Assembly: GCA_029561355.1 (NCBI GenBank)
Contig: JAKQJD010000357.1
Span: 1-45,683 of the forward strand
Reading direction: 5' to 3'
Length of the DNA stretch: 45,683 bases
Source of the DNA: Bacteroidota bacterium
Lineage (GTDB): Bacteria > Bacteroidota > Bacteroidia > Chitinophagales > Saprospiraceae
Positions 1 through 7,423 of this stretch are shown piece after piece (positions within the stretch are counted from its first letter, which is position 1; every line of letters begins with the position of its first letter). Made by a program: the position numbers and the translations under genes. Below the pieces are notes generated by a model, which was given only the letters and a program-made list of their open reading frames with translations, ran no database searches and was not told the DNA's origin.

Positions 1-917
1 TCCGCGCCGGCCAGGTCGTTACGGTATTCCATCCAGCCGCGCGCATCGAGCATGTCGAGCGTGCGCCACACCTGCTGTACGCCGTAATAGGCGTTGAAGT
101 TGATGACGGCCTTTTCGTTTTTGCCACGTTTGGTGGTAATAAGCACGACACCGTTGGACGCCCGGGCGCCGTAAATGGCCGCCGCCGCCGCATCTTTCAG
201 GATGCTGATGGAAGCGATGTCGTTGGGGCTCAGATCGGACAAGGCATTGATGCCCTGGCCTTCGTATCCCACCTGCGCATAATCGCCGGTAGTGACCGGA
301 ATGCCGTCGATGACGTACAGCGGCTGGCTGGAACCACCGATGGAACTCACGCCCCGGATGCGCACTGAATTGGCCGCGCCGGGCGTTCCGGAGTTTTGCA
401 CCACCTGCACGCCGGCGGTCTGGCCCTGCATGATGCCGTCGAGTGTCGAAACGGGCAGGTCTTTCAACTGGTCGGATTTGATTTCGCCGACAGCGCCGGT
501 GAGCAGGGCTTTTTGCTCCACGCCGTAGCCGATCACGACCACTTCGTTCAGTTTGTTCTGGTCGGATTCCAGCACGACGTCGATGACTTTCCGGCCGGAG
601 ACCTGAACGATTTGTTTTGTGAAACCGATGAGGGAAAATTCGATGGTAACGGCGGCATCGCTGGCGCGGAGGCGATAAGCGCCGCCGGCATCGGTAATAG
701 CGCCGTTGTTGGTGCCTGTTTCAAGCACGGTTACGCCGGGCAACACTTCACCGTCGCTGGAAACGACCTTGCCGGTGATGATTTGCTCGGTGGCAGGGCG
801 TAGGTGTGGCGCCGGTGCATGTACGAATTCGGAAGCGGAAATTTGGTAGCAGAATATGCTCTGGAATAGTAAAATCCAGGCATATACCAGCCTTCGCTGC
901 GGTACGGGTTTTATCAT
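1..917 (-). CDS. SusC/RagA-like TonB-dependent outer-membrane receptor, N-terminal part
   Basis: Partial gene reading leftward off the window edge; about 305 N-terminal residues are visible. I translated the minus strand from the ATG at 917-915. A signal peptide (residues 1-26 or so) is followed by a CarboxypepD_reg domain (about 45-120, from IITGKVVSSDGEVLPGVTVL), then the typical NEVVVIGYG linker, then a plug domain with SVRIRGVSSIGG, PLYVIDGIP and ISILKDAAAAAIYGARASNG. These are hallmark SusC motifs. SusC proteins form the barrel of nutrient-uptake complexes with a SusD lipoprotein; the partner would be expected beyond the window. Upstream lie a TAnnTTTG-like -7 box (1079-1086) and a 21-bp-period repeat array. 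The substrate cannot be judged from this part. Confidence 0.93.
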   Translation of the reverse strand, partial: MIKPVPQRRLVYAWILLFQSIFCYQISASEFVHAPAPHLRPATEQIITGKVVSSDGEVLPGVTVLETGTNNGAITDAGGAYRLRASDAAVTIEFSLIGFTKQIVQVSGRKVIDVVLESDQNKLNEVVVIGYGVEQKALLTGAVGEIKSDQLKDLPVSTLDGIMQGQTAGVQVVQNSGTPGAANSVRIRGVSSIGGSSQPLYVIDGIPVTTGDYAQVGYEGQGINALSDLSPNDIASISILKDAAAAAIYGARASNGVVLITTKRGKNEKAVINFNAYYGVQQVWRTLDMLDARGWMEYRNDLAGA

Positions 918-1060
918 AAGTCAAAAATAGTTAGGTACGCATTCGGACGTGGCGCCGGTAAAATACCGGGCAGTTCCTTCTGATAGGTGTCGGCGGGGCC
1001 GTATTACAACAGGGCAAATGTGGCATTCGTGCGGTAGTTATCCTAATCCGGCTTCGAAAA

Positions 1061-1126
1061 TTTTGTGAACGCCCGGGTCAAAAGTAGAAATTGATGACGA
1101 CATGCGGGTATGTAGATGGCGTAAAC
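1061..1126. repeat. Dispersed about 65-bp direct repeat, copy 1
   Basis: This segment aligns with 1883-1948. Both carry GTGAAC/GCGAAC, then AAAAGTAGAAATTGA, then CGRCATGC, GGTATRT and GTAAA in the same order and near-identical spacing. Both lie in non-coding DNA and both carry a minus-strand TACTTTTG. It could be a duplicated promoter or leader region, or a small repeat element. Confidence 0.55.
1079..1086 (-). promoter_or_regulatory. Putative -7 box for the SusC-like gene
   Basis: The minus strand reads TACTTTTG, matching the Bacteroidota -7 consensus TAnnTTTG, and points toward the SusC-like start about 160 nt away. No clear -33 TTTG was found at the usual spacing. About 60 bp around the box is duplicated at 1883-1948, where the same box points at a gene remnant. 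That supports a regulatory role but does not prove it. Confidence 0.35.
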
Positions 1127-1147
1127 ATTTAGGATTGCCGCTCCAAA

Positions 1148-1470
1148 TACGTCCCTTTGACCGTCGTTTACGTTCTTTTGACCGTCGTTTACGTTCCCGA
1201 CGTATTCTAATACGTTGCACCCCCTATTCTTTTACGTCCCGGACGTATTAGAATACGTCCGGGATGTAAAAAAATACGTTCGGGACGTAAAAGAATACGT
1301 GGCAGGACGTATTCTAATACGTGAACGACGTATTGGTTTAGGTGGCAGACGTATTTGACGGTCAAAAAGACGGGTTTGACGGTCAAAAAGACGTATCTGA
1401 CGAGATAAATTACGTCTTGGAGGGTGTGGAAGACGTATTTGGGGGTGTGTCGGACGTATCTGGATAGGTA
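1148..1470. repeat. 21-bp-period degenerate repeat array 1
   Basis: About fifteen degenerate units. TACGT recurs at 1148, 1169, 1190, 1211, 1233, 1254, 1275, 1296 and 1318. A second core, GACGT/GACG or a close variant, recurs at 1242, 1263, 1284, 1306, 1327, 1348, 1369, 1390, 1411, 1432 and 1453. The step is 21 bp (occasionally 22), two turns of B-DNA. The right-hand units read GACGTATTTGGGGG, like array 2 at 34250-34395. Because 21 is a multiple of three, a heptad-periodic open frame appears on the minus strand; I read it as a by-product, not a gene. Confidence 0.85.
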
Positions 1471-1509
1471 AGACAATGGCTTCATAGTGAAAAGGTTACA
1501 GCGCAATGG

Positions 1510-1892
1510 TTACTTCACAACAAAAGCAAAAGAGCCACGCTCAAGGAAAAAGCGTTCAAAGTTGCCTAAGCTGTCATAAGGCCTGATGAGTTCCACATTG
1601 TTGTCCAGCGGGTTGACGGTGCCCGAACCCATGGTATTGAAGATGTCCTTGCGGGTAATTCCGGTTACATTATCTAAGAGCGTGTTCGGGATTTTTTGCC
1701 GGCGCTTGAAAAGATGGATTTTTTGTACGTTTTGCTCGTTTTTTCATGCGCATAGCGGTGACTATGTAAATGAAAAAAGGTGAAAAACGCGCAAAAAAGC
1801 CGCTTTTCAGGCCCGGCAAAAAAATCCCGAACATGCTCTAAAAGAGGTAGGCCATTCACGCCTCCCCGTACGTTCAAAAAAAATTGCGAACC
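1510..1892 (-). pseudogene. Gene remnant interrupted by a MITE-like hairpin
   Basis: The minus strand carries 55 codons and a stop (1677-1510) with no start, ending ERFFLERGSFAFVVK. They are interrupted exactly at the end of the hairpin element at 1678-1838. Removing the element and one TAA duplication (1678-1841, 164 bp) joins these codons in frame to 17 open codons at 1892-1842, giving a junction NGLPLLDNVTGITRKD. No ATG exists in the upstream part; TTG at 1877 is the only early start-like codon. I do not recognise the family. It is probably the 3' end of a decayed gene. Confidence 0.6.
1678..1838. mobile_element. MITE-like hairpin element, copy A (161 bp)
   Basis: Terminal inverted repeats GAGCGTGTTCGGGA (left) and GAGCATGTTCGGGA (right, reverse complement), flanked by TAA on both sides (1675-1677, 1839-1841). 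Imperfect complementarity continues inward to a CATAG-CGGTGA-CTATG centre, so the whole element can fold as one hairpin. It has no coding capacity. The same ends, the same flanking TAA and nearly the same length occur in copy B (3725-3884). A 3-bp TNA-type duplication is what IS5-family (IS1031 subgroup) elements produce, so mobilisation in trans by such a transposase is possible; no transposase is present here. Confidence 0.75.
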
Positions 1893-1948
1893 CTACACCA
1901 AAAGTAGAAATTGAGACCGGCATGCCGGTATATTTATCCAGTAAAATC
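1883..1948. repeat. Dispersed about 65-bp direct repeat, copy 2
   Basis: Second copy of the segment at 1061-1126. It lies between the decayed minus-strand gene and the plus-strand peptidase start at 1957. The conserved AAAAGTAGAAATTGA places a minus-strand TACTTTTG box at 1899-1906, directly upstream of the remnant. A palindromic CCGGCATGCCGG sits at 1917-1928. Confidence 0.55.
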
Positions 1949-1956
1949 ACGACATA

Positions 1957-3699
1957 ATGGCCAGATTTACCCTCTTGTTTTTCCTGTGCGCACTTTCCAT
2001 GCGGACATCGGCACAAACCAATTTTATCATTACCAACCCGGCAGCCGAACAGGTGCTGCAAGGTAATTACGACCCGGCGCAGTATGCCGCAAGTGTGGTG
2101 ATCGACGACCCTGCGGTCATTGCTGCCGAACTGAGCGCGCGTATTTCGCCCGACAGCCTCCGCTCGTACATCACCCGGTTGAGCATGTTCGGCAACCGCA
2201 ACACGGGCAGCGATACCTTGTCCGACACCTGGGGCATCGGCGCGGCCCGCCGCTGGGTATTGTCCCGGTTTCAGGAATTCAGCGCCGAAAACGAGAACCG
2301 GCTGCTGCCAGGATATTTCCAGTTCGACCGGGTCATCTGCACCGTGGGGCAGCACCGCAACATCATGGCCGTACTGCCGGGCACCGATCCCGATCCGAAC
2401 GGCGTGATCATCGTGGAGGCACACATCGATAGTCGTTGCGAAGGTCTCTGCGACACCGCCTGCCTGGCGGAAGGGGTGGAAGACAATGCCAGCGGCACGG
2501 CGCTGGTGATGGAACTGGCCCGCGTGATGTCGAAATATTCCTTTAAAAACACGATCGTTTTCACGCCGGTCATCGCCGAAGAACAAGGCCTGTACGGTGC
2601 CGAAGCGTTTGCCATTTATTGCAAAAACAACAGCATTCCCGTGCGGGCGGTGCTGAACAACGACGTGATCGGCGGCGTCATCTGCGGGCATACGGCCTCG
2701 CCGCCGGCCTGCTCCGGGTTCAACACCATCGACTCCACCAGCGTGCGGCTTTTTTCCTCCGGGGGATTTAACTCTCCGCACAAACAACTGGCGCGTTTTA
2801 TCAAACTGGAATACGCCGAAAACCTCAAGGCAACGGAGGCGGTGCCCATGAACGTACGCATCATGTCGCCCGAAGACCGCACCGGCCGCGGCGGCGACCA
2901 TATCCCGTTCCGGAGCCGCGGATATCCGGCCATGCGTTTCACCTCCGCCAACGAACACGGCGACGCCGGCGTGGACGAGCCCGGCTACGACGACCGCCAG
3001 CATTCCACCCGCGACGTGCTGGGCGCCGATACCGACAACGACGGGGTGGTGGATTCCTTTTACGTGCAGTTCAACTACCTCGCCCGCAATGCACTGATCA
3101 ATGGTAATGCTATCGCTATGGCTGCCCGCGCAGTGCCTACTCCTGCCGCTTTTACCGCCACGCGTTTCAACGGCATATTGTCCGTCGACATCGACGATCC
3201 GGCCGGGCCGGGCAACTATCGCGTGGCTTTACGTACCACTACCAACGACTGGGATACGGTATACACGCTGACCGGCGCAACGGCGGGCGATTTCCAGGTT
3301 GCGGTTGCGGGGATTTGGTACGTGAGCGTGGCGCGGGTAGACGAGACCGGGATCGAGAGCCTGTTTTCTATTGAAAAAACGGTGCTGGTGTCGGGAACGA
3401 CCGACCCCGCTGCGGAAGAAACGGAAAAACCGATCCGGCTGCTTCAAAACAAACCGAATCCGTTCGACGAAGCCACCTGGATCAGTTTCTGGGTGAACGA
3501 GGTGCCGGCTTACCGGAAATCTGTCATTCAAGTCGACGATATGAACGGAAAACGCGTGCAGGAAATACCCGTCGATTTGAAACAAGGTATGAACGAGGTG
3601 ATGTATACACACGGCTACGGCGTACACGGCGCGTTTGCGTATAGCCTGGTGATCGATGGCAAAACGGTGGATGTGCGGCGGATGGTGTTTGCGAATTAG
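1957..3699 (+). CDS. Secreted M28-family zinc aminopeptidase with T9SS sorting domain
   Basis: 580 residues. An N-terminal signal peptide ends near SAQ (residues 18-20). The peptidase domain spans about 70-390 with the M28 di-zinc ligand set visible: HIDSR (H156, D158), DNASG (D176), AEEQG (E208/E209), NNDVIG (D236) and H349 in RQHST. E208 would be the general base and the others zinc ligands by family analogy. A Fn3-like stretch follows (about 395-475), then a C-terminal T9SS type A sorting domain starting at LLQNKPNPF and ending RRMVFAN. It should be exported through Sec, then moved by T9SS to the surface or medium, where it removes N-terminal residues from peptides. It is the first of four consecutive T9SS cargo genes. 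Confidence 0.9.
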   Translation: MARFTLLFFLCALSMRTSAQTNFIITNPAAEQVLQGNYDPAQYAASVVIDDPAVIAAELSARISPDSLRSYITRLSMFGNRNTGSDTLSDTWGIGAARRWVLSRFQEFSAENENRLLPGYFQFDRVICTVGQHRNIMAVLPGTDPDPNGVIIVEAHIDSRCEGLCDTACLAEGVEDNASGTALVMELARVMSKYSFKNTIVFTPVIAEEQGLYGAEAFAIYCKNNSIPVRAVLNNDVIGGVICGHTASPPACSGFNTIDSTSVRLFSSGGFNSPHKQLARFIKLEYAENLKATEAVPMNVRIMSPEDRTGRGGDHIPFRSRGYPAMRFTSANEHGDAGVDEPGYDDRQHSTRDVLGADTDNDGVVDSFYVQFNYLARNALINGNAIAMAARAVPTPAAFTATRFNGILSVDIDDPAGPGNYRVALRTTTNDWDTVYTLTGATAGDFQVAVAGIWYVSVARVDETGIESLFSIEKTVLVSGTTDPAAEETEKPIRLLQNKPNPFDEATWISFWVNEVPAYRKSVIQVDDMNGKRVQEIPVDLKQGMNEVMYTHGYGVHGAFAYSLVIDGKTVDVRRMVFAN

Positions 3700-3724
3700 A
3701 TATCACAACCATATTAGACATTAA

Positions 3725-3884
3725 GAGCGTGTTCGGGAATTTAGATTTGGGCTACATGCGGAAAATTTTGTTTCGCTTGTCGTTAAAATTTTCGCCGTAG
3801 GTATCCGGCTACGGCTGCAAATTTTGCCTAAACCGGAACAAAATTTTCTCGCCTTCGTCTCAAACTAAATTCCCGAACACGCTC
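3725..3884. mobile_element. MITE-like hairpin element, copy B (160 bp)
   Basis: Ends GAGCGTGTTCGGGAATT in inverted orientation, flanked by TAA at 3722-3724 and 3885-3887. Internal arms pair imperfectly (GAAAATTTTGTTTC against GAGAAAATTTTGTTCC) up to a centre built on GCCGTAG...CTACGGC. Ends, duplication and length match copy A, but the interior is largely different. It lies between the M28 peptidase stop and the next gene, whose likely TTG start is 15 bp beyond the element, so it may have altered that gene's upstream region. Confidence 0.75.
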
Positions 3885-3899
3885 TAAAACCTGCGGACA

Positions 3900-5327
3900 T
3901 TGAAAAAAATAATCTTTTTCCCTTTCCTGCTACTTTCTCATCTGCTGACCGCGCAAGCCGATTTTTACAATTATTCCAATGCAGGATTTAGTTGTATGAT
4001 CGTAACTCCCGACAACAGGCTGATTGCCTGTGGAAGAACTTACGGAGGCGATCATGCCGAATTATGGGGACTGGAACCAAATGGCGATGAAGCATGGCAC
4101 ACGACCCTGCCTGTTTCCCCATCTACCTATCTGTCACACATCAGCCGTACAAATGACGGAAACTATATTGTATCCGGCGATGCCTCTGTCGGTATGGGTT
4201 TTTCCAAACCGCTGTTGATCAAGTTTACACCGACCGGCCAGATGCTCTGGTCCATGATGCTCCATCCACCTACCCACTTTAAATTAGGAAGTACCTTTCA
4301 ACTGCCCGATGGGTCCTATCTGATGGTCGGTGTGTCGGGAAGTTACGATAGTTATGTCGGGACATACAATCACAGTGCGTTTAAAATGGATAGCACACTG
4401 ACGAATACGCTGGCTTACAATGAATACCCGATAGAAGGCGATACGTTCTTTACCAATGCTCATTTGCCTGTGCGGGCGGTCTTGAGTGCCGACAAAAAAT
4501 TCGTCGTCAGCACTACTGTAGACAATGCGAGCGGTAGCATCATCGATTCGGACAGTTATGTATACAAATGGTCGGCTGAAGGGGAACAAATCTGGAAAAC
4601 CCAAATCAATAACGGCCAATATGATGATGTGGAAGCATGTACCATTCTTTCAGACAGTACAATTGTTATTACCGGGATTTATAATGAATCGACCTGGCCA
4701 AATTATCACGAATTGTTTCTCTCTAAATTAAACTGGGATGGAGACATTATCTGGCAACGCTTTATAGACAGCACCGGCTTGGGTGATCCTCCTAAAGGGG
4801 TTGAAGTAACGGAATTGGACGGAGGGGACTTGTTGATTACTGCCATCAGGTATAATACCCCGTTTAATATATTATTGATTATTACGGATTCAGTCGGCAC
4901 AGAAAAGCACCGTCTTTTTTTAGAACGCCCCGATCATGAGGATTTTGTCAGTTCCACCGTACTCATGGCCGAAAACAGGGTTGCCATCGGAGGTAGCCAG
5001 GATCAATTCTGGGATCACAAGAATCTGTTGGTGCTCTTTCCGCTGTCCATTATTTCCGGTACGCGTGATATCAGTGTCGACCCGCCCGGTTTTCAGGTAT
5101 CTCCCAATCCGTTTCATTCCAGTGTCAGCCTGGATTTGGATGCACAAAAATTTCCCGATGCCGCTGCGCTGCGTTTATCCATCTTTAACAGCGACGGAGT
5201 CAGGCTATACAATGGTAGTTTTATACGAAATCCTGATCTTAAAAATTATCCGCCCGGCGTTTATTACCTTATGTTGACGGACAAAACCTGTGCAAAATCT
5301 TTTGTAAGAAGAGTCATAAAGCAGTAA
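3900..5327 (+). CDS. Secreted propeller-like protein with T9SS sorting domain
   Basis: 475 residues, function unknown. The signal peptide MKKIIFFPFLLLSHLLTAQ requires the TTG at 3900 as start; no in-frame ATG precedes it, and the first internal Met would remove the signal. The body (about 25-385) repeats a pattern of short strands with W and G/D turns (AELWGLEPNGDEAWHTT, LLIKFTPTGQMLW, YVYKWSAEGEQIWKT, LFLSKLNWDGDIIW), typical of WD-like or delta-60-type propellers in Bacteroidota. The C-terminus is a T9SS type A domain (FQVSPNPFHSSVSLDL to KSFVRRVIKQ). The next gene starts 16 bp later, so the two are probably co-transcribed. The fold is inferred from repeat spacing only. Confidence 0.8.
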   Translation: MKKIIFFPFLLLSHLLTAQADFYNYSNAGFSCMIVTPDNRLIACGRTYGGDHAELWGLEPNGDEAWHTTLPVSPSTYLSHISRTNDGNYIVSGDASVGMGFSKPLLIKFTPTGQMLWSMMLHPPTHFKLGSTFQLPDGSYLMVGVSGSYDSYVGTYNHSAFKMDSTLTNTLAYNEYPIEGDTFFTNAHLPVRAVLSADKKFVVSTTVDNASGSIIDSDSYVYKWSAEGEQIWKTQINNGQYDDVEACTILSDSTIVITGIYNESTWPNYHELFLSKLNWDGDIIWQRFIDSTGLGDPPKGVEVTELDGGDLLITAIRYNTPFNILLIITDSVGTEKHRLFLERPDHEDFVSSTVLMAENRVAIGGSQDQFWDHKNLLVLFPLSIISGTRDISVDPPGFQVSPNPFHSSVSLDLDAQKFPDAAALRLSIFNSDGVRLYNGSFIRNPDLKNYPPGVYYLMLTDKTCAKSFVRRVIKQ

Positions 5328-5343
5328 TCCTAACTATTTTTCC

Positions 5344-6141
5344 ATGAAAAAGACCATCTTCTTCCTGGCGTTTTTGCAGATTATATCTTTCACGAGCAAG
5401 GCCTGCGATTGTGCTAATTCATACTTTTGCTCCCTGATAAAAGATACTTCATCCAGAATGGCTATCGAGGCCAGGGTTATAGCCCATAAAAATTATGGTA
5501 TGTATAATCAGGCCGTTTATTTGCAGGTCATAAAAAAATACAAGGATGAACTGTCGATAACAGATACGATCAAAATATATGGCTCACCCAATGAAGCGGC
5601 TTGTGCTGTCAATGTTGCAGCAGATTTTTCGCTCGGAAGTATTGTTTTCCTGGCCTTCAGCCATATAGATGATTATGCCTGGGACGGCCCGATTGTGAAC
5701 CCCGATGCCGGGCAGGAAAATTTTTCAGAATTCAAACCCTTGTCGTGTAATATGGTGCTTTTGAGGGTCGAGGAAGGCATCGTGGTCGGAGCGATCAGCG
5801 AGGGCGTGTACAATTATCCGCTGGGCAATTTCCTCACCGCACTACAGGACTGCAACTATCCGCCGATTGAAACGGTGGAATACAAGTGCCCGGAAGTAAA
5901 CTACACCGTTTTCCCGAACCCTTCACCGGACGGCAGGTTGCACATCAGAAGCGAGTTTGTTTCCGACTACGCTGAAAAAATCCGCGTTTTTTCCATTGAA
6001 GGGCGGTTGATACACGAATATTCCGGTCTGAGAGGCGGGCCGGTAAAATCCATGGAAATTGACCGGTTGGGAAGCGGGATATACGTTTTGGAAATAACCT
6101 GCGGCGGCAGGATTTATTACAAAAAAGTGCTGGTGATGTAG
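5344..6141 (+). CDS. Secreted Cys-rich NTR/TIMP-like protein with T9SS domain (paralogue 1)
   Basis: 265 residues. The signal peptide ends just before KACDCANSYFCSLIKDTS, so the mature protein begins with a Cys-X-Cys pair. A domain of about 140 residues follows with QAVYLQVIKKYKDEL, ITDTIKIYGSPNEAAC and a later SCNMV cysteine. An N-terminal CxC, a strand-rich body and spaced cysteines resemble the netrin/TIMP OB-fold architecture; this is a pattern-level inference. The C-terminal about 75 residues are a T9SS type A domain (VNYTVFPNPSPDGRLHI to YYKKVLVM). It is closely related to the next gene, indicating tandem duplication. Its 5' context CCTAACTATTTTTCC-ATG resembles the segment before the SusC-like start at 917. 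Confidence 0.75.
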   Translation: MKKTIFFLAFLQIISFTSKACDCANSYFCSLIKDTSSRMAIEARVIAHKNYGMYNQAVYLQVIKKYKDELSITDTIKIYGSPNEAACAVNVAADFSLGSIVFLAFSHIDDYAWDGPIVNPDAGQENFSEFKPLSCNMVLLRVEEGIVVGAISEGVYNYPLGNFLTALQDCNYPPIETVEYKCPEVNYTVFPNPSPDGRLHIRSEFVSDYAEKIRVFSIEGRLIHEYSGLRGGPVKSMEIDRLGSGIYVLEITCGGRIYYKKVLVM

Positions 6142-6329
6142 GAGCCTGCGGTTTCTTTTAAATGTATTTTTTGGGAACAAGATCTTAATTGTACCCAACT
6201 TTTAGTGCCGCATGGCCGGTCTTGACACACGTTACCATTTCCCTTCCTGTTAAAAAGCGACTCCAGGCTCATATCTGCCGACGGGGCTTGCTGCTGTTGC
6301 ATCTACCGTCAACTTAATAACCGATTCAT

Positions 6330-7124
6330 ATGAAAAAGATCCTTTTCATCCTTACAATCCTCATTGCCTCGGCCACGGAAAGCAGAAGTTGCAGTTGTAT
6401 ACTTGTTCATTTTTGCCAGTACGTACAGGATACCACGGTCAAGATCGCCATACAAGGCAGGGTTATTTCCAATAAAACCTATTCCGATGATAATCAGGCG
6501 GTTTACATGCAGGTACTGAAAAAATACAAGGAAGACATCCTCATCACCGACACCATCAAAGTGTACGGCGGACCCAACGAAGCAGCCTGCGATGTGGATG
6601 TTTTATGGCATTTTCAGGTGGGCGACACGGTGCTGCTGGCTTTCGGATACGTTTATTATTACCCGCCGGTGGTGAACCCGGATTCGCTGCATGAAAATTA
6701 CTTCGGTTTGAGACCGCAGTTGTGTAATATCGTGGAATTGCATGTGTTTGACGGCATTGTAAATGGCGCTATCAGTCCCGACGTGTGGCAATACCCGCTT
6801 GATCATTTCAATGATGCCTTGCATGATTGCAGTTTTACCACTTCCGTGCACCCGGAGCAATACGCAGGCAATCACATCAACGTTTATCCCAATCCGTCTG
6901 CCGATGGGAAAGTATACCTGCAAACGGATTTACCGGTTGATCTGATCGACCGGATCCGGGTGTTTTCGGTAGATGGGCGGCTTGTAAGGGAAATGACGGG
7001 GCTGAACAATGGATCCGTGATCCTGCTCGACACGGGCGACCTTGGTAATGGCCTGTATGTGCTGGAAATCCAGTGCGGAGCAAAAATGCTCTATCGGAAA
7101 TTAGAAGTGAGAGGTGAGAAGTGA
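6330..7124 (+). CDS. Secreted Cys-rich NTR/TIMP-like protein with T9SS domain (paralogue 2)
   Basis: 264 residues, collinear with the preceding gene: signal peptide, CSCILVHFCQYVQDTT, QAVYMQVLKKYKED, ITDTIKVYGGPNEAAC, LCNIVELHV, and a T9SS type A domain from INVYPNPSADGKVYL. The start is ATG 6330, 188 bp after the paralogue's stop; I see nothing clear in that gap. The extreme C-terminus, LEVRGEK, is encoded by the left arm of the hairpin repeat at 7101-7423, which supplies the stop codon (7122-7124). The sorting domain therefore ends with a repeat-derived tail instead of the usual short basic strand, which could affect T9SS recognition. Confidence 0.75.
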   Translation: MKKILFILTILIASATESRSCSCILVHFCQYVQDTTVKIAIQGRVISNKTYSDDNQAVYMQVLKKYKEDILITDTIKVYGGPNEAACDVDVLWHFQVGDTVLLAFGYVYYYPPVVNPDSLHENYFGLRPQLCNIVELHVFDGIVNGAISPDVWQYPLDHFNDALHDCSFTTSVHPEQYAGNHINVYPNPSADGKVYLQTDLPVDLIDRIRVFSVDGRLVREMTGLNNGSVILLDTGDLGNGLYVLEIQCGAKMLYRKLEVRGEK

Positions 7125-7423
7125 GAAGTGAGATGCGTAGAGTGCGCCGCTTCGCACCAGCATTAGAAGTGAGAAGTGAGATGCGTAGAGTGCGCCGCTT
7201 CGCACTTGGGCAATCTAAGCGTAACGTTGATTCAGGAGTATTTTTATACCTGTAAAGTTATTTCAAAACGACACAGCACAATTAGATCGAAGCGGTGTAC
7301 TCTACGCATCTCACTTCTCACTTCTCATCTCTCACTTCTCACCTCTCACTTCTCACTTCTAATGCTGGTGCGAAGCGGTGTACTCTACGCATCTCACTTC
7401 TCACCTCTCACTTCTCACTTCTA
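7101..7423. repeat. Intergenic inverted repeat C: doubled GAGAAGTGA-word arms
   Basis: The left side (7101-7205) has two copies of a GAGAAGTGA-rich stretch followed by GATGCGTAGAGTGCGCCGC. The right side (7288-7423) has two copies of the reverse complement, with GCGAAGCGGTGTACTCTACG. About 80 bp of unrelated DNA forms the loop. The stop codons of both convergent genes (7122-7124 plus; 7408-7410 minus) lie in the outer arms, which encode ...VRGEK-stop and ...RSEK-stop. It may act as a bidirectional terminator. Confidence 0.9.

Noticed and set aside
1148..1470. CRISPR array
   Set aside because: Repeats are continuous 21-bp degenerate units without unique spacers, and no cas gene is present.
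1207..1506. 99-codon minus-strand open frame in array 1
   Set aside because: Same reasoning: its residues repeat every seven codons because the DNA repeats every 21 bp, and the units are degenerate at the codon level.
1807..3003. 398-codon minus-strand open frame across the M28 peptidase gene
   Set aside because: It is antisense to a gene with full catalytic motifs and a sorting domain, and it runs into the MITE; long antisense frames are common at this base composition.
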